Below are positions 31,405 to 44,354 of a DNA stretch of 64,000 bases, piece by piece. The number at the start of each line of letters is the position of its first letter. Within the stretch, counting starts at the first letter, position 1. The stretch comes from Alphaproteobacteria bacterium (GTDB lineage Bacteria; Pseudomonadota; Alphaproteobacteria; UBA828): the NCBI GenBank assembly GCA_011523425.1, contig WTGU01000146.1, positions 62,001-126,000 on the forward strand. The letters are read 5' to 3'. Under the pieces are notes generated by a model that saw nothing but the letters and a program-made list of their open reading frames with translations, did no database searches and was not told the origin of the DNA. The position numbers and the translations under genes were made by a program.

Positions 31405-34400
31405 TTCGGCTGCGGCTGCCTCCTTCACCGATTCCGCGAAGCTCGCGTCGCGGCCGTAGGCCGCGAGCCCTTCCACGCTGACGAAGCCGTCTGCCAGATC
31501 GGCGCGGAGGGCTGCGTCCGCCCGCTCGCGCGGGTCGCCATAGCCGCCGCCGCCCGGCACCCGGACCAGGATCTGGTCGCCCCGATAGAGCCGGATGTTG
31601 ACGAACTTGGTCGGGCTGACGGTGCCGTAGACCTCCTTGAAGGTGCGGAACTTCTCGTCTTGCGTGCGCTTGACGAAGAAGCCCGTGGGCGCACCCGCCT
31701 GCCCCTTCATCAGCCCGTAGGGCCCTTCGGTGATGCGGTCGGTGAGCGCGCTCACGCTGATGGCATCCGCGATCACCTCGAACTGGCGCCAGCAGCCGAG
31801 GCCGCCCCGCCACTTGCCGGCGCCGCCGGAATCGGGGCGGATCTCGTACTTCAGCACGCGCAGCGGGAAGCGCGTCTCGAACACCTCGATCGGCGTCGCC
31901 CGGATGGTGCTCGCATGGGCGCAGCAGAGCGCGGTGTTGCCGTCCTTGCCGAGCCGGCCGCCCCAGCCGCCGCCCTCGAGCTGGTAGTGGGTCCAGTACT
32001 CGTCGGTATCGGGGTGGATACCGCCGAGCAGCAGGTTGCATGCGGTCCCGCCCTCGGCGGCGCTCACCATCTCCGGCACGGCCTTCGATAGCGCATGCTG
32101 CACCGCCGCGATGATGCGGGGCTGGCCCTCGGTGTTGCCGGCGACGCTGGGCGCGGGGAAGACCGGGTTCGCCACGGTGCCGGGCGGCGCCACCACGCGG
32201 AGCGGCTTGAAGCAGCCGCTGTTCAGCGGCACGTCGCGGGCACACAGCGTCTGCAGCACCGCGGTGCAGCCGGCGGCCGCGGTCGCCACGTAGGTGACGT
32301 TGATCGGCCCCCGCGCCTGCTCGTCCGATTCCGAGAGATCGACGACGATCTCCTCCTCGCGGATATGCACGGTGGGGCGGAAGTAGTAGCGCCGGGCGGT
32401 GACGCCGTCGTCCTCGAAGTAGTCCTCGGCCTTGTAGATGCCGTTGGGGAGCTTGCGGATCTCGTTCCGCATCCAGCTTTCGGCGTGATCGACCAGCGCG
32501 TCGCAGATCTTCTCGAAGGTATCCACGCCCAGGCGCTTCACCAGCGCGCTCAGCCGCTGCTCGGCGGTATTGAGCGAGCCGATCATCGCGTGGAAGTCGC
32601 CCCAGGTGGTGTTGGGGGTGCGGTGGTTGGCGAGCGCGATGCGCCAGACGTCCTTCACGTACTCGCCCCGCGAGAGCAGCTTCACCGGCGGCAGCCGCAG
32701 CCCCTCCTGGAACACCTCGGTGGCGGTGCTGGCGAAGGAGCCCACCGCCATGCCGCCGATCTCGGCGATATGGGCGATGTTGGCGGCGTAGCCGATGAGC
32801 GTGCCGTCGACGAAGACCGGCTTCATCAGCAAGTGTTCGGGCATGTGGCACTGGCCGCGGTAGGGGTCGTTGTGGACGATCACGTCGCCCTGCTCGATCG
32901 GCTCCTCCATCTCCTTCACGCAGAGCGGCACCGTGTGCAGCCCGGCGCAGATGATCGCCGGGTTCATCTCCGCCTGGCCCACCATGCGCAGCCGCCGGTC
33001 GAACAGGCAGCACGAGAAGTCCCGCGATTCGCTGAAGATCGGCGAATAGGCGGTGCGCACCATGGCGCTTTCCATCTCGTTGCAGATGTTGCCGAGCGCG
33101 TTGTTGACCACCGTGAGCGTGACCGGGTCCTTCTCCGGCGCGAGCCTCCCGGTGCCGACTGCGGCGCCCTCTTCGCGTGCAGCCCTTGGCAGGCTGACGA
33201 TGAGGCTGCCGTCGGCGCCCACCTCGACCTCGCTCCGGGGCGGCACCAGCGTGGTGGAATCCATCTCGTCGATGATCGCGGGGCCGGCGATCACCGCGCC
33301 TGCGGCAAGCGCGGCGCGGCGGTAGATCGGTGTCTCCAGCGGCTCCTCGCCGTCGAAGTGGACCTCGCGGTGGGCGTGCGCCTCGCCCGAGCCAGAGGCG
33401 GGCGCGCTGAGGTGGGCGTCGGTGCGTTCCTCGCCGACGGCGATCACCCGGACCTCTGTCATCTCGACCACCTTGTCGCGCAGCGCGTAGCCGTAGAGCT
33501 CCTCGTGCTGGCGGTGCAGCCCCTCAAGCGCGCGGGCGAGCGAATCGGCGTCGAGCTCGAGCGTGTCGAGCTGCACCAGCTCGCCGAAGTTCTGCCCCAT
33601 GTAGCGCATGCTGATATAGCCGGTGACGCGCGCCTCGCCCTCCAGCCCGTCGCGCCTGAGCTCGTCCACCGCCTCGCGGGCGAGCGCGCGGAGCTGGTCG
33701 TTGAGCCGGGCGAGTTCCACCGTGTCGGAGCGGTGGTTGACCGTGCGCGCGCGGTCGACCCGCAGGTCAGTCAGCAGCGTGCCGAGCGCCGAGCAGAGCC
33801 CGGGGTGGGGTGGCACGACGACCTTCTTCATCTCCAGCGGTGCCGCCACGTCGACGGCGTGCAGCGGGCCGGCGCCGCCGAAGGCGATCAGCGCATAGTC
33901 GCGGTGGTCGATGCCGCGCTCGACGGTCATCAGCCGGATGGCGTCCGCCATGTTCTCGGCCGCCGTCTCGAGGATCGCCCGCGCGGTCTCCACCGCCGTC
34001 AGCCCGAGCGTATTCCCCAGCGCCGCCACGGCCTCGTGCGCCTTCGCGGCGTCGAGCGTCATCTCGCCGCCGAGGAAGTAATCGGGGTCGAGCCGGCCGA
34101 GCACCACGTTGGCGTCGGTGACCGTGGGCTCGGTCCCGCCCTTGCCGTAGCAGGCGGGGCCGGGGTCGGCGCCAGCGCTGCGGGGCCCGACGCGGAGCAG
34201 ACCGCCCGCATCGACATGGGCGATCGACCCGCCACCCGCGCCGATGGTGGTGTAGTCGATGAAGAGCGCATTCACCGGCACGCCCCATTCGACCTCGTAC
34301 TCGGTGGTGGAGCCGAAGGCGCCGTCGGTGACGAGGCCCACGTCGCAGCTCGTACCCCCCATGTCGAGGGTGACGCCGTTGCCGTCCGCGTGGTCGCGGG

Positions 34401-35226
34401 CGAAGCGGGCGCCGGCGATGACGCCGCCGGCGAGGCCGGAGAGCAGAAGCTGCACCGGCACGTCGCCTGCGGACTCGGCCTGCAGGTGGCCGCCGTTCGA
34501 CTTCATCAGCGAGAGCGGCGCCCCGATCCCCGCCTCCGCGAGGTCGGCCGAGACCTGGCCCACGAAGCGGTCGATGATGCGCTTGATGAAGGCGTCGGTG
34601 ATGACCGTGGCGCTCCGCTCGAACTCGCGCCAGATCGGGCAGACCCGGCAGGAGAGCGAGACCGGCAGGTCGGGAAAGCGCTCGGCCAGATAGGCGCCGA
34701 TGGCCTCCTCGTGGCGCGGGTCGACATAGGAGAAGAGCAGGTTGACCGCCACCGCCCACTCGCGGCCGGGCGCGCTCGCGATCCATTCGTCGATCCAGTC
34801 GCCGAGGCGCTCGAGCTCCGAACGCTCCAGCGCGATCAGGATGTTGCTCTTGTGGTCGACGCGCTCGCGGATGCCGAAGACATGGCGGCGCAGCACGCCG
34901 GCCGAGGGCTTCTCCCAGGCCGGGTTGTAGGCCTCCTTGCGGGCGATGATGCCGATGACGGGCACGTCCTGCACGCCGTCGGTGCCGACATAGAGCACGG
35001 TCGCGCCCTTCTTCTGCAGGCGCGCGTTGGTGGCGATGGTGGTGCCGAGCACGATGCGGCCGATCTCGTCCGGCGAGAGCGCGCTCTGGTCGATGGCAGC
35101 GAGCGGGGCCGCGGCGGGCGTCTGCGGCGTCGACGGGACCTTGACGGTGCGGATACGGCCGCTCCCGTCGTCCAGCGCCACGAGGTCGGTGAACGTACCG
35201 CCGGTGTCGATGCCGACCCTATACAT
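31402..35226 (-). CDS. Fused HyuA-HyuB hydantoinase/5-oxoprolinase
   Basis: This 1274-aa protein joins the two halves that are separate in most bacteria. Residues about 1-690 are HyuA: the ATP-binding 'MYRVGIDTGGTFTDLVALD', 'TIATNARLQKKGATVLYVGTDG' in pattern, 'DMGGTSCDVGLV', and 'AFGGAGPLHA'. Residues about 705-1270 are HyuB: 'VVNNALGNICNEMESAMVRTAYSPIFSESRDFS' in pattern, 'HNDPYRGQCHMPEH', and 'GGGGYGDP' at the end. The arrangement resembles 5-oxoprolinase (ATP-driven opening of pyroglutamate) and N-methylhydantoinase; sequence alone does not separate them. It overlaps by 8 bp with a small Cys-rich gene upstream. Confidence 0.92.
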   Translation of the reverse strand: MYRVGIDTGGTFTDLVALDDGSGRIRTVKVPSTPQTPAAAPLAAIDQSALSPDEIGRIVLGTTIATNARLQKKGATVLYVGTDGVQDVPVIGIIARKEAYNPAWEKPSAGVLRRHVFGIRERVDHKSNILIALERSELERLGDWIDEWIASAPGREWAVAVNLLFSYVDPRHEEAIGAYLAERFPDLPVSLSCRVCPIWREFERSATVITDAFIKRIIDRFVGQVSADLAEAGIGAPLSLMKSNGGHLQAESAGDVPVQLLLSGLAGGVIAGARFARDHADGNGVTLDMGGTSCDVGLVTDGAFGSTTEYEVEWGVPVNALFIDYTTIGAGGGSIAHVDAGGLLRVGPRSAGADPGPACYGKGGTEPTVTDANVVLGRLDPDYFLGGEMTLDAAKAHEAVAALGNTLGLTAVETARAILETAAENMADAIRLMTVERGIDHRDYALIAFGGAGPLHAVDVAAPLEMKKVVVPPHPGLCSALGTLLTDLRVDRARTVNHRSDTVELARLNDQLRALAREAVDELRRDGLEGEARVTGYISMRYMGQNFGELVQLDTLELDADSLARALEGLHRQHEELYGYALRDKVVEMTEVRVIAVGEERTDAHLSAPASGSGEAHAHREVHFDGEEPLETPIYRRAALAAGAVIAGPAIIDEMDSTTLVPPRSEVEVGADGSLIVSLPRAAREEGAAVGTGRLAPEKDPVTLTVVNNALGNICNEMESAMVRTAYSPIFSESRDFSCCLFDRRLRMVGQAEMNPAIICAGLHTVPLCVKEMEEPIEQGDVIVHNDPYRGQCHMPEHLLMKPVFVDGTLIGYAANIAHIAEIGGMAVGSFASTATEVFQEGLRLPPVKLLSRGEYVKDVWRIALANHRTPNTTWGDFHAMIGSLNTAEQRLSALVKRLGVDTFEKICDALVDHAESWMRNEIRKLPNGIYKAEDYFEDDGVTARRYYFRPTVHIREEEIVVDLSESDEQARGPINVTYVATAAAGCTAVLQTLCARDVPLNSGCFKPLRVVAPPGTVANPVFPAPSVAGNTEGQPRIIAAVQHALSKAVPEMVSAAEGGTACNLLLGGIHPDTDEYWTHYQLEGGGWGGRLGKDGNTALCCAHASTIRATPIEVFETRFPLRVLKYEIRPDSGGAGKWRGGLGCWRQFEVIADAISVSALTDRITEGPYGLMKGQAGAPTGFFVKRTQDEKFRTFKEVYGTVSPTKFVNIRLYRGDQILVRVPGGGGYGDPRERADAALRADLADGFVSVEGLAAYGRDASFAESVKEAAAAE

Positions 35227-35458
35227 CGTTGCTCTCCCCGGCGCGGCCCGCGTCCTCGACGCGACCCTCGGCCTTCGCCGCGGCGAACTCGGCCCGGAGC
35301 CTGCGCTTCACGCCGGCGCACTTGTCCTCGCAGAACATCTCGCCGGGGAACTCGTCGTCCACCCAGTACTCCCGCGCCATCATGATGCCGCAGAAGGAGC
35401 AGTTGAAGATACGCGTGTCGTACCAGGCGAGGTCAAACGGAACCCACTTGCCGCTCAT
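35219..35458 (-). CDS. Small four-cysteine, probably zinc-binding protein
   Basis: The 79-aa protein has two cysteine pairs, 'NCSFCGIMMAREYW' and 'MFCEDKCAGVKRRL', suggesting a single zinc ribbon-like site. The rest is charged and low in complexity. It overlaps the fused hydantoinase gene by 8 bp and shares its direction, so it is probably translationally coupled to it. A role as accessory or maturation factor for the hydantoinase is inferred only from this coupling. Confidence 0.75.
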   Translation of the reverse strand: MSGKWVPFDLAWYDTRIFNCSFCGIMMAREYWVDDEFPGEMFCEDKCAGVKRRLRAEFAAAKAEGRVEDAGRAGESNDV

Positions 35459-35554
35459 CTCGGCCCGCCTCCCAGCAAGTCTCGGACGGGCGGGACACTT
35501 TCATGGCCGGGGGTAGGGGTCAACTGCCCCGGGCCGCCGCACGCCGGGAGCGCC

Positions 35555-36241
35555 TCAGGCCGAAACCGCCGCCGGGCGTGTGGCGTGCGTGCGCTCCAGT
35601 TCTTCCAGTATCTCGGCGGTGGTACGGACGCGGCAGTAGCCCCTGAATCCGTGCAGGGCCTCGCGGTGCCGCTGCTCCGAAACGGTGGCGCAGGCGTCGT
35701 CGACCAGGGTCATGAGAAAGCCGCGGTCGCAGCCATCGCGCACCGCTGTCTCGACGCACTGGTCCGTGAGAACTCCCATGACCATCACGTACTCGATGCC
35801 GAGGTTGCGCAGCACGTATTCGCAGTTGGTCGAGTTGAACAGGCTGGACGAGGTCTTGGGGATGACGATGTCGTCGTCGCCCGGCCGCAACTCGTCGATG
35901 ACCTCCGCTTCCCAGGACCCCTTGGCGGCGAAGATGCCGGAAATCTTGTAGTCCAGGCCGCGGTCGCGCCCGTCCTTCGTGAGGCATTCGATCACCGTGT
36001 ACATGACCTCGATGCCTGCACCGCGGCATGCGGCGATCAGGCGTTGCCCGTTCGGGATCACGACGTCTCGGATGCGGTCGTGGAGGTACCGGTGGCTCGG
36101 GTTCTCCGCGCTCTTCTCCGCGTTGTACTCGCCCTTCTGGAGGTCGACGACGAGCAGAGCGGTTCGCTCAGGCTCGACCGCCCGCTGCCTGAACGACACG
36201 TCGCCTTCCGGGGGAATGGCATCGATCTCGCTGCGCTTCAT
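35555..36241 (-). CDS. Isochorismatase-family cysteine hydrolase
   Basis: This 228-aa cytosolic enzyme has Asp in 'ALLVVDLQKGEYN', Lys in 'DIVIPKTSSSLFNSTN', and Cys in 'VLTDQCVETAVRDG', the amidase triad of isochorismatase-fold hydrolases. The 'FNSTN' segment is typical of a subgroup found with amide or ureido catabolism. ATG 36241 is used; longer starts lack a ribosome site. It lies 96 bp upstream of the small Cys-rich gene and 96 bp downstream of the glutamine-synthetase-like gene, all on the minus strand, a nitrogen-recovery cluster. Confidence 0.88.
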   Translation of the reverse strand: MKRSEIDAIPPEGDVSFRQRAVEPERTALLVVDLQKGEYNAEKSAENPSHRYLHDRIRDVVIPNGQRLIAACRGAGIEVMYTVIECLTKDGRDRGLDYKISGIFAAKGSWEAEVIDELRPGDDDIVIPKTSSSLFNSTNCEYVLRNLGIEYVMVMGVLTDQCVETAVRDGCDRGFLMTLVDDACATVSEQRHREALHGFRGYCRVRTTAEILEELERTHATRPAAVSA

Positions 36242-36337
36242 GGTTGTCGTCTCCCCTTCGTGAGGCCGGGTCGCCCGCCTCTGTCGGACCGCGCCGAGAG
36301 GCCGCACCGCGACGGCCAGCATGAATTCCCGGTTCCG

Positions 36338-37678
36338 TCAGTAAACCTGCGCGTACCTCTCGCACATGCGTTCGGCGCGTGACTCCGCGTAGAGCCGCAG
36401 TTCATGCCGCTTGAGCGCGGTATAAGCCTGCACCATGGTGGGCGAGAACCAGCCCTTCGCGGTCTCGTCCTCGCCGAACGCGTCGAGCGCCTCCGCGAGC
36501 GAGGTGGGGAGCCTGCCGATGCCCTGCGCGCTTCTCTCGTCTTCGCTCAGGTCGTCCGGTTCTCCATCCACCAGAGCCGGGCGCGGGAGTTCGTCGCGGA
36601 TACCCTGGAGACCCGCGCGCACGATCACGCCGATGGCCAGATAGGGGCTCGCAGTGGCATCAGTAAAGCGGAACTCGATGTTGAAGGCCTCGCCACGGTC
36701 CGCCGGATCGGCCGCCGGCGACGGGCAGATGCGAATGGCGGCCTCGCGGTTCTGCACGCCGACGATATCGTAGCCGCAGCTCCAGTGATGCGGGCCGAGT
36801 CGCAGATAGGAAATGGGGCTCGGCGCCGTCACGGCACAGAGGGCCGCGACGTGGCGCTGAACGCCCGCGACGAAGCTCGCGGCAACCGCGCTGAGCTCTC
36901 CCGGAGCATCGGCGTCGTAGGCGGCCGCCCTGTCGTCTGCGTCCCAAAAGCTCAGATGAAGGTGGCAGCCGTTGCCGACCGCGTCCGGGGCCGGTTTGGG
37001 CGAGAACGTCGCACGCAGCCCGCACTGGCGCGCAGCCTCGTGCACGACTTCGCGGGTCAGCACGAGACGGTCCGCGCCCGCGAGGCCCACCGCAGGCCCG
37101 CAGGTGATCTCGAACTGCCCCACGCCATACTCGGGCTCGAAGGTCTCGATCCCAGCGCCGACATCGATCAAGGCCGCAACGCAAAGATCGGCGAACGGCG
37201 CGATCCGGCGCACCGCGTCCAGCGAGAACGGCGCCGCCCAGCGGATGTCCTCGCCGTAGAGCGCGAACTCGTTTTCGTAGGCGATGTGCAGGTCGAGACC
37301 GGTTTCCGCCTTCAGATCCGCCAGAGCGGAAGCCAGGAAGCTCCGCGTGCAGCACTCCCAGGGGCTCCCGTCCGGGTTGATGCTGTCGCACAGCACGAGA
37401 TGAAGGGGCGGATGCTCGGGCCGCAGCACAATACGCCGTCGTGTGCCGTCATCGGGCGTCTGGCGCACCTCGTCCATAGGCCCCCAGGGGTTCTCGGCGA
37501 TGTCTTCGAACGGGGTCATCGCCTGCCCCGCCAGCGCCCAGCCGAGCCCGTGGGCCTTTCGCCGCTCGTATTCCGCGACCGGCACGCCCCGGGTGCGCGA
37601 TAGCCCCACGAGGTCGTTCCAGACCAGAAAGATCAGCTCGCCCGAAGTCACGTTTAGTGTTGTGCCGGAATCCGTCAT
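36338..37678 (-). CDS. Glutamine-synthetase-family ligase (gamma-glutamyl ligase-like)
   Basis: The 446-aa protein is a type-I-like glutamine synthetase homologue of the PuuA/GlnT kind. Visible are the metal-binding glutamates in 'AYENEFALYG' and 'EYGVGQFEITCGP', the ATP/phosphate loop 'GNGCHLHLSF', and 'IEFRFTDATASPYLA', where the usual Asn before PYL reads Ser. Such enzymes often attach glutamate to amines rather than to ammonia. It is preceded by a 13-bp palindrome and is the first gene of a probable minus-strand operon with the cysteine hydrolase. Confidence 0.9.
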   Translation of the reverse strand: MTDSGTTLNVTSGELIFLVWNDLVGLSRTRGVPVAEYERRKAHGLGWALAGQAMTPFEDIAENPWGPMDEVRQTPDDGTRRRIVLRPEHPPLHLVLCDSINPDGSPWECCTRSFLASALADLKAETGLDLHIAYENEFALYGEDIRWAAPFSLDAVRRIAPFADLCVAALIDVGAGIETFEPEYGVGQFEITCGPAVGLAGADRLVLTREVVHEAARQCGLRATFSPKPAPDAVGNGCHLHLSFWDADDRAAAYDADAPGELSAVAASFVAGVQRHVAALCAVTAPSPISYLRLGPHHWSCGYDIVGVQNREAAIRICPSPAADPADRGEAFNIEFRFTDATASPYLAIGVIVRAGLQGIRDELPRPALVDGEPDDLSEDERSAQGIGRLPTSLAEALDAFGEDETAKGWFSPTMVQAYTALKRHELRLYAESRAERMCERYAQVY

Positions 37679-37701
37679 GGCTGACCAGCGCGGCTTGCAA
37701 T

Positions 37702-37714
37702 AACTAACTTAGTT
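37702..37714. promoter_or_regulatory. 13-bp palindrome upstream of glutamine-synthetase-like gene
   Basis: AACTAA-C-TTAGTT is a perfect 6-bp inverted repeat about one centre base, 24 bp upstream of the start at 37678. It is AT-rich in a GC-rich context, as expected for a repressor operator overlapping the promoter or leader. The regulator is unknown. Confidence 0.45.
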
Positions 37715-37978
37715 TCAGCCACTTATCACACCATTGCAAGAATGCTCGAAGTTCTGGCTCCGTGTGCCAACGGTCTGAACGCCGACACGCAAGCGTGGTG
37801 GAGAATCGACACGTTGCCGGGTCGATCGGCGTCCGAACGGCGCGCCGAACAACATGTCTTCCTGGGAACGCGGCCCATTCGTCTTCCGACGCTCCGGCCC
37901 AAGCCGTCTCGTGTTCGCGACCGCGCGTCATTCCCGGCCCTTGACCGCACTCCGCGTCCGACCCATCATGCACGCTAC
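37715..37978. other. Intergenic region between divergent genes
   Basis: This 264-bp stretch between the minus-strand ligase gene and the metH riboswitch shows no convincing gene. Short open frames on both strands have no ribosome sites, and one runs through the riboswitch. It presumably holds two divergent promoters. Confidence 0.5.
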
Positions 37979-38034
37979 AGCGCCGATTTGAGCGACAGCT
38001 TGCGGGCGCTTTACAAATGCGGCTAAAGCGTTGG
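37979..38034 (+). ncRNA. SAM-II riboswitch (SAM_alpha)
   Basis: The aptamer features follow the SAM-II pattern. P1 is AGCGCC (37979-37984) with GGCGCT (38005-38010). GATTT follows the 5' arm. After the 3' arm come AAATG (38015-38019) and the conserved GCTAAA (38022-38027). A pseudoknot pairing is available between GCTT (37998-38001) and AAGC (38026-38029). It lies about 60 nt upstream of metH, a gene class known to be controlled by SAM riboswitches in alphaproteobacteria. High S-adenosylmethionine should lower metH expression. Confidence 0.8.
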
Positions 38035-38066
38035 GCCCGCCCCGCTCAAGCCGCGGCGGGCATTTT
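38035..38066 (+). terminator. Terminator-like hairpin of the metH leader
   Basis: GCCCGCC (38035-38041) pairs perfectly with GGCGGGC (38055-38061), followed by ATTTT. It begins directly after the aptamer, so it is well placed as the expression platform, giving transcriptional rather than only translational control. Confidence 0.6.
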
Positions 38067-38092
38067 CGTGCGGCGGGCCACGGGGGCGGGGC

Positions 38093-41917
<3,825 letters not shown>

Positions 41918-42011
41918 TCTCCTCCATCGAGAGGAGGGCTGTGACGTCGAAGATCTTCACCTGCGAAATCAGCGCCCGTTGCTCTTCAGAGGGAGCAAGA
42001 GGCGGCAGCAC

Positions 42012-42980
42012 CTACCAGCCGCGGGCCTTCTCGATGACGCGGACGTTGGCGAGGCCGTCGTCCGCGCTCACGGCAAGCGGCGCGCCCCGGGCAACGGCGC
42101 GGCTGACGCTCTCCACCTGGGCCTTGTAGGTATCGTGACCTGCGAGCGGGACGGTGCGCGGCGCGCCCCCGCGGCGCACGGTGGTGATGGAGCCGGGGAG
42201 CCCGACGAAGCCGCCTTCGATCCGGCAGTGGCCCTCGCTGCCGAGGAGCTCGATGCCGCCGCCGGAGGTAACGGCCACCGAGGCCGAGATGGTGCCCAGC
42301 GCCCCGTTGGCGAAGCCGATCGAGAGGAAGGCGGTATCGGCCGAGCGGCCGTAGGCCTTGTTCGAGAGGTGGGCCTGGACCGTCTTCGCCTCGCCGTTGA
42401 ACCAGCGCAGGAGGTCGATGAAGTGGGTGCCCACATCGCCCAGCACCCAGCAGCCCGACGTCTCGTCGTCGAGCCGCCACCAGTCGTCCGGCACGTGCGG
42501 ATAGCGGTAGTGGAACTGGCCGTGCATGCGCACCGGCGTGCCGAAGCGGCCTGCCTGCCACTGCTCGCGGAGCGTTCTCAACCTGGGGTGGTGGCGGCTG
42601 TTGTAGCCGATGGTGAGCAGGCGGTCGGCCTTCCTGGCGGCGCGGATCATGGCCCGGCACTCGGCCTGGCTCATCGCCATGGGCTTCTCGCAGAGCACGT
42701 GCTTGCCCGCCTTGAGCGCTGCGACCGCCTGCGCCTTGTGCAGGTGGTTGGGGCTCGCGATCCACACCACGTCGATGGCGGGATCGGCGAGGAAGGCATC
42801 GATATCCGAATAGCCCCGCGCCACCCCGTGGCTCGCGCAGTAGCGCGCGGCGTTCTCCGCCGTCGATGACAGCACGGCCCTGAGCCGGGCGCCCCGCGCC
42901 GCGTTCACCGCGGGCCCGAGGATCATGTCGCTCCAGCCCCGCGTGCCGATCATGCCCCAGCCGACCGCCTTCGCCGCCAT
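42012..42980 (-). CDS. Gfo/Idh/MocA-family oxidoreductase
   Basis: The 322-aa protein has an N-terminal Rossmann domain ('VGWGMIGTRGWSDMILGPAV'), the conserved 'VWIASPNHLHKAQAVAALKAGKHVLCEKPMA' region with the catalytic Lys of EKP, and a C-terminal substrate domain with 'GDVGTHFIDLLRWF'. Such enzymes oxidise or reduce sugars, inositols or related compounds using NAD(P). It is isolated between metH (convergent) and the CoA-transferase gene (divergent). Substrate is unknown. Confidence 0.92.
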   Translation of the reverse strand: MAAKAVGWGMIGTRGWSDMILGPAVNAARGARLRAVLSSTAENAARYCASHGVARGYSDIDAFLADPAIDVVWIASPNHLHKAQAVAALKAGKHVLCEKPMAMSQAECRAMIRAARKADRLLTIGYNSRHHPRLRTLREQWQAGRFGTPVRMHGQFHYRYPHVPDDWWRLDDETSGCWVLGDVGTHFIDLLRWFNGEAKTVQAHLSNKAYGRSADTAFLSIGFANGALGTISASVAVTSGGGIELLGSEGHCRIEGGFVGLPGSITTVRRGGAPRTVPLAGHDTYKAQVESVSRAVARGAPLAVSADDGLANVRVIEKARGW

Positions 42981-43124
42981 GCTCGCCTCCCTCTCGCTGC
43001 CCGGTCGGCGATGGTATCACGAGGCGGCTGCGCCCGGCGGGTGGCCGGTCCGGCTGCATTGACCGGCCGCGGGCGCGGGCCATAGAGTGTGCCCCCCTCC
43101 CGCCGCCGGACACCCGCCGACCCG

Positions 43125-44324
43125 ATGAAGGCCCTCTCGGACATCGTGATGCTCGACCTGACGCACATGCTGTCGGGTCCCTTCGCCACCATGCTGCTGG
43201 CCGACCTCGGCGCCCAGACGATCAAGGTGGAGCCGCCCGGTAGCGGCGAGATGACACGCGGCCTGCTCGCCGACGACCCCCGCTACGCCTACAAGGGCAT
43301 GGGGCCCTACTTCCGCACGCTCAACCGCAACAAGAAGAGCGTCTGCATCGACCTCAAGCAGGCGGAGGGCCGCGCCCTCTTCCACGAGCTCGCGGCGGCG
43401 GCGGATATCGTCGTCAACAACTTCCGCCCCGGCGTGCCCGAGCGGCTGGAGGTCGACCACGCGACGCTCGCCGCCATCAACCCGCGCATCGTCACCTGCA
43501 GCATCACCGGCTTCGGCGAGGCGGGCCCCGACTGTGACCGTACCGCCTTCGACGTGGTGTCCCAGGGCTACGGCGGCGGCATGTCGATCACCGGCGAGGC
43601 CGGCGGCCCGCCGATCCGTGCCGGCGTGCCCATGGGCGACCTTTCCAGCGGGCTCTTCGGCGCCGTCGCCATGCTGGCCGCGCTGCACGCGCGCGAGGTG
43701 ACCGGGCAGGGCCAGCACATCGACCTCTCCATGCAGGACTGCCAGGTCTCGCTCCTGAGCTACATCGCCGCGATGCAGCTCCTGTCCGGCGAGGTGCCGC
43801 GCCAGTTCGGCAACGCGCATCCCATCTATGTCCCCTACAATGCGTTCCCGACCAGGGACAGGTGGCTGATCATCGCGGTGGTGAAGGACGACCAGTGGGC
43901 GCGGCTCAGGGAGGTGCTGGCCTCGCCTGCGCTCCAGGATGCGCGCTTCGACGGCTACGAGGGCCGGTGCGAGCACCGCGAGGCGGTGGACGGCGCGATC
44001 ACGGAAGCGCTCGGGGCGCACGGCTGCGACACATGGCTCGAGCGCCTGCGCGCCGCCCGCGTCCCCTGCGGGCCGGTCAACGACGTGGCCCGTGCGCTCG
44101 CCGACGTGCAGGTGCAGGCCCGCGACATGGTGGTCGACATCGCGCATCCCGAGGGCGGCTCCTTCCGCACCACCGGCAACCCGATCAAGCTGAGCGCGAC
44201 GCCGGGCGAGAGCTACGAGCCGCCGCCGCTCCTCGGCCAGCACACGGACGAGGTGCTGGGCCGCCTCTGCGGCAAGGACGCGCGCGCTCTCGCGGGTCTT
44301 CGCGCGGCCGGCGTGATAGCCTGA
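43125..44324 (+). CDS. CaiB/BaiF family III CoA-transferase
   Basis: This 399-aa enzyme transfers CoA between acids. It begins 'MKALSDIVMLDLTHMLSGPFATM' and contains 'LLADLGAQTIKVEPPGSGE', 'NKKSVCIDLKQ' and the catalytic Asp region 'DLSMQDCQVSLLSY'. ATG 43125 fits the family start better than the upstream GTG 43089. It lies 30 bp before HMG-CoA lyase. That pair recalls leucine or itaconate-type routes where a CoA-transferase activates an acid that the lyase then cleaves; this is inference. Confidence 0.92.
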   Translation: MKALSDIVMLDLTHMLSGPFATMLLADLGAQTIKVEPPGSGEMTRGLLADDPRYAYKGMGPYFRTLNRNKKSVCIDLKQAEGRALFHELAAAADIVVNNFRPGVPERLEVDHATLAAINPRIVTCSITGFGEAGPDCDRTAFDVVSQGYGGGMSITGEAGGPPIRAGVPMGDLSSGLFGAVAMLAALHAREVTGQGQHIDLSMQDCQVSLLSYIAAMQLLSGEVPRQFGNAHPIYVPYNAFPTRDRWLIIAVVKDDQWARLREVLASPALQDARFDGYEGRCEHREAVDGAITEALGAHGCDTWLERLRAARVPCGPVNDVARALADVQVQARDMVVDIAHPEGGSFRTTGNPIKLSATPGESYEPPPLLGQHTDEVLGRLCGKDARALAGLRAAGVIA

Positions 44325-44354
44325 GCCCGCTTCGCAAGCGCAAGGAAACGAGCG

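Noticed and set aside
32095-35385. 1096-codon open frame antisense to the hydantoinase gene
   Set aside because: Antisense shadow rich in Arg, His, Asp and Val; the opposite strand encodes a clear HyuA-HyuB protein.
37704-38026. Short open frames on both strands before metH
   Set aside because: No ribosome sites, unnatural composition, and one overlaps the SAM-II riboswitch.
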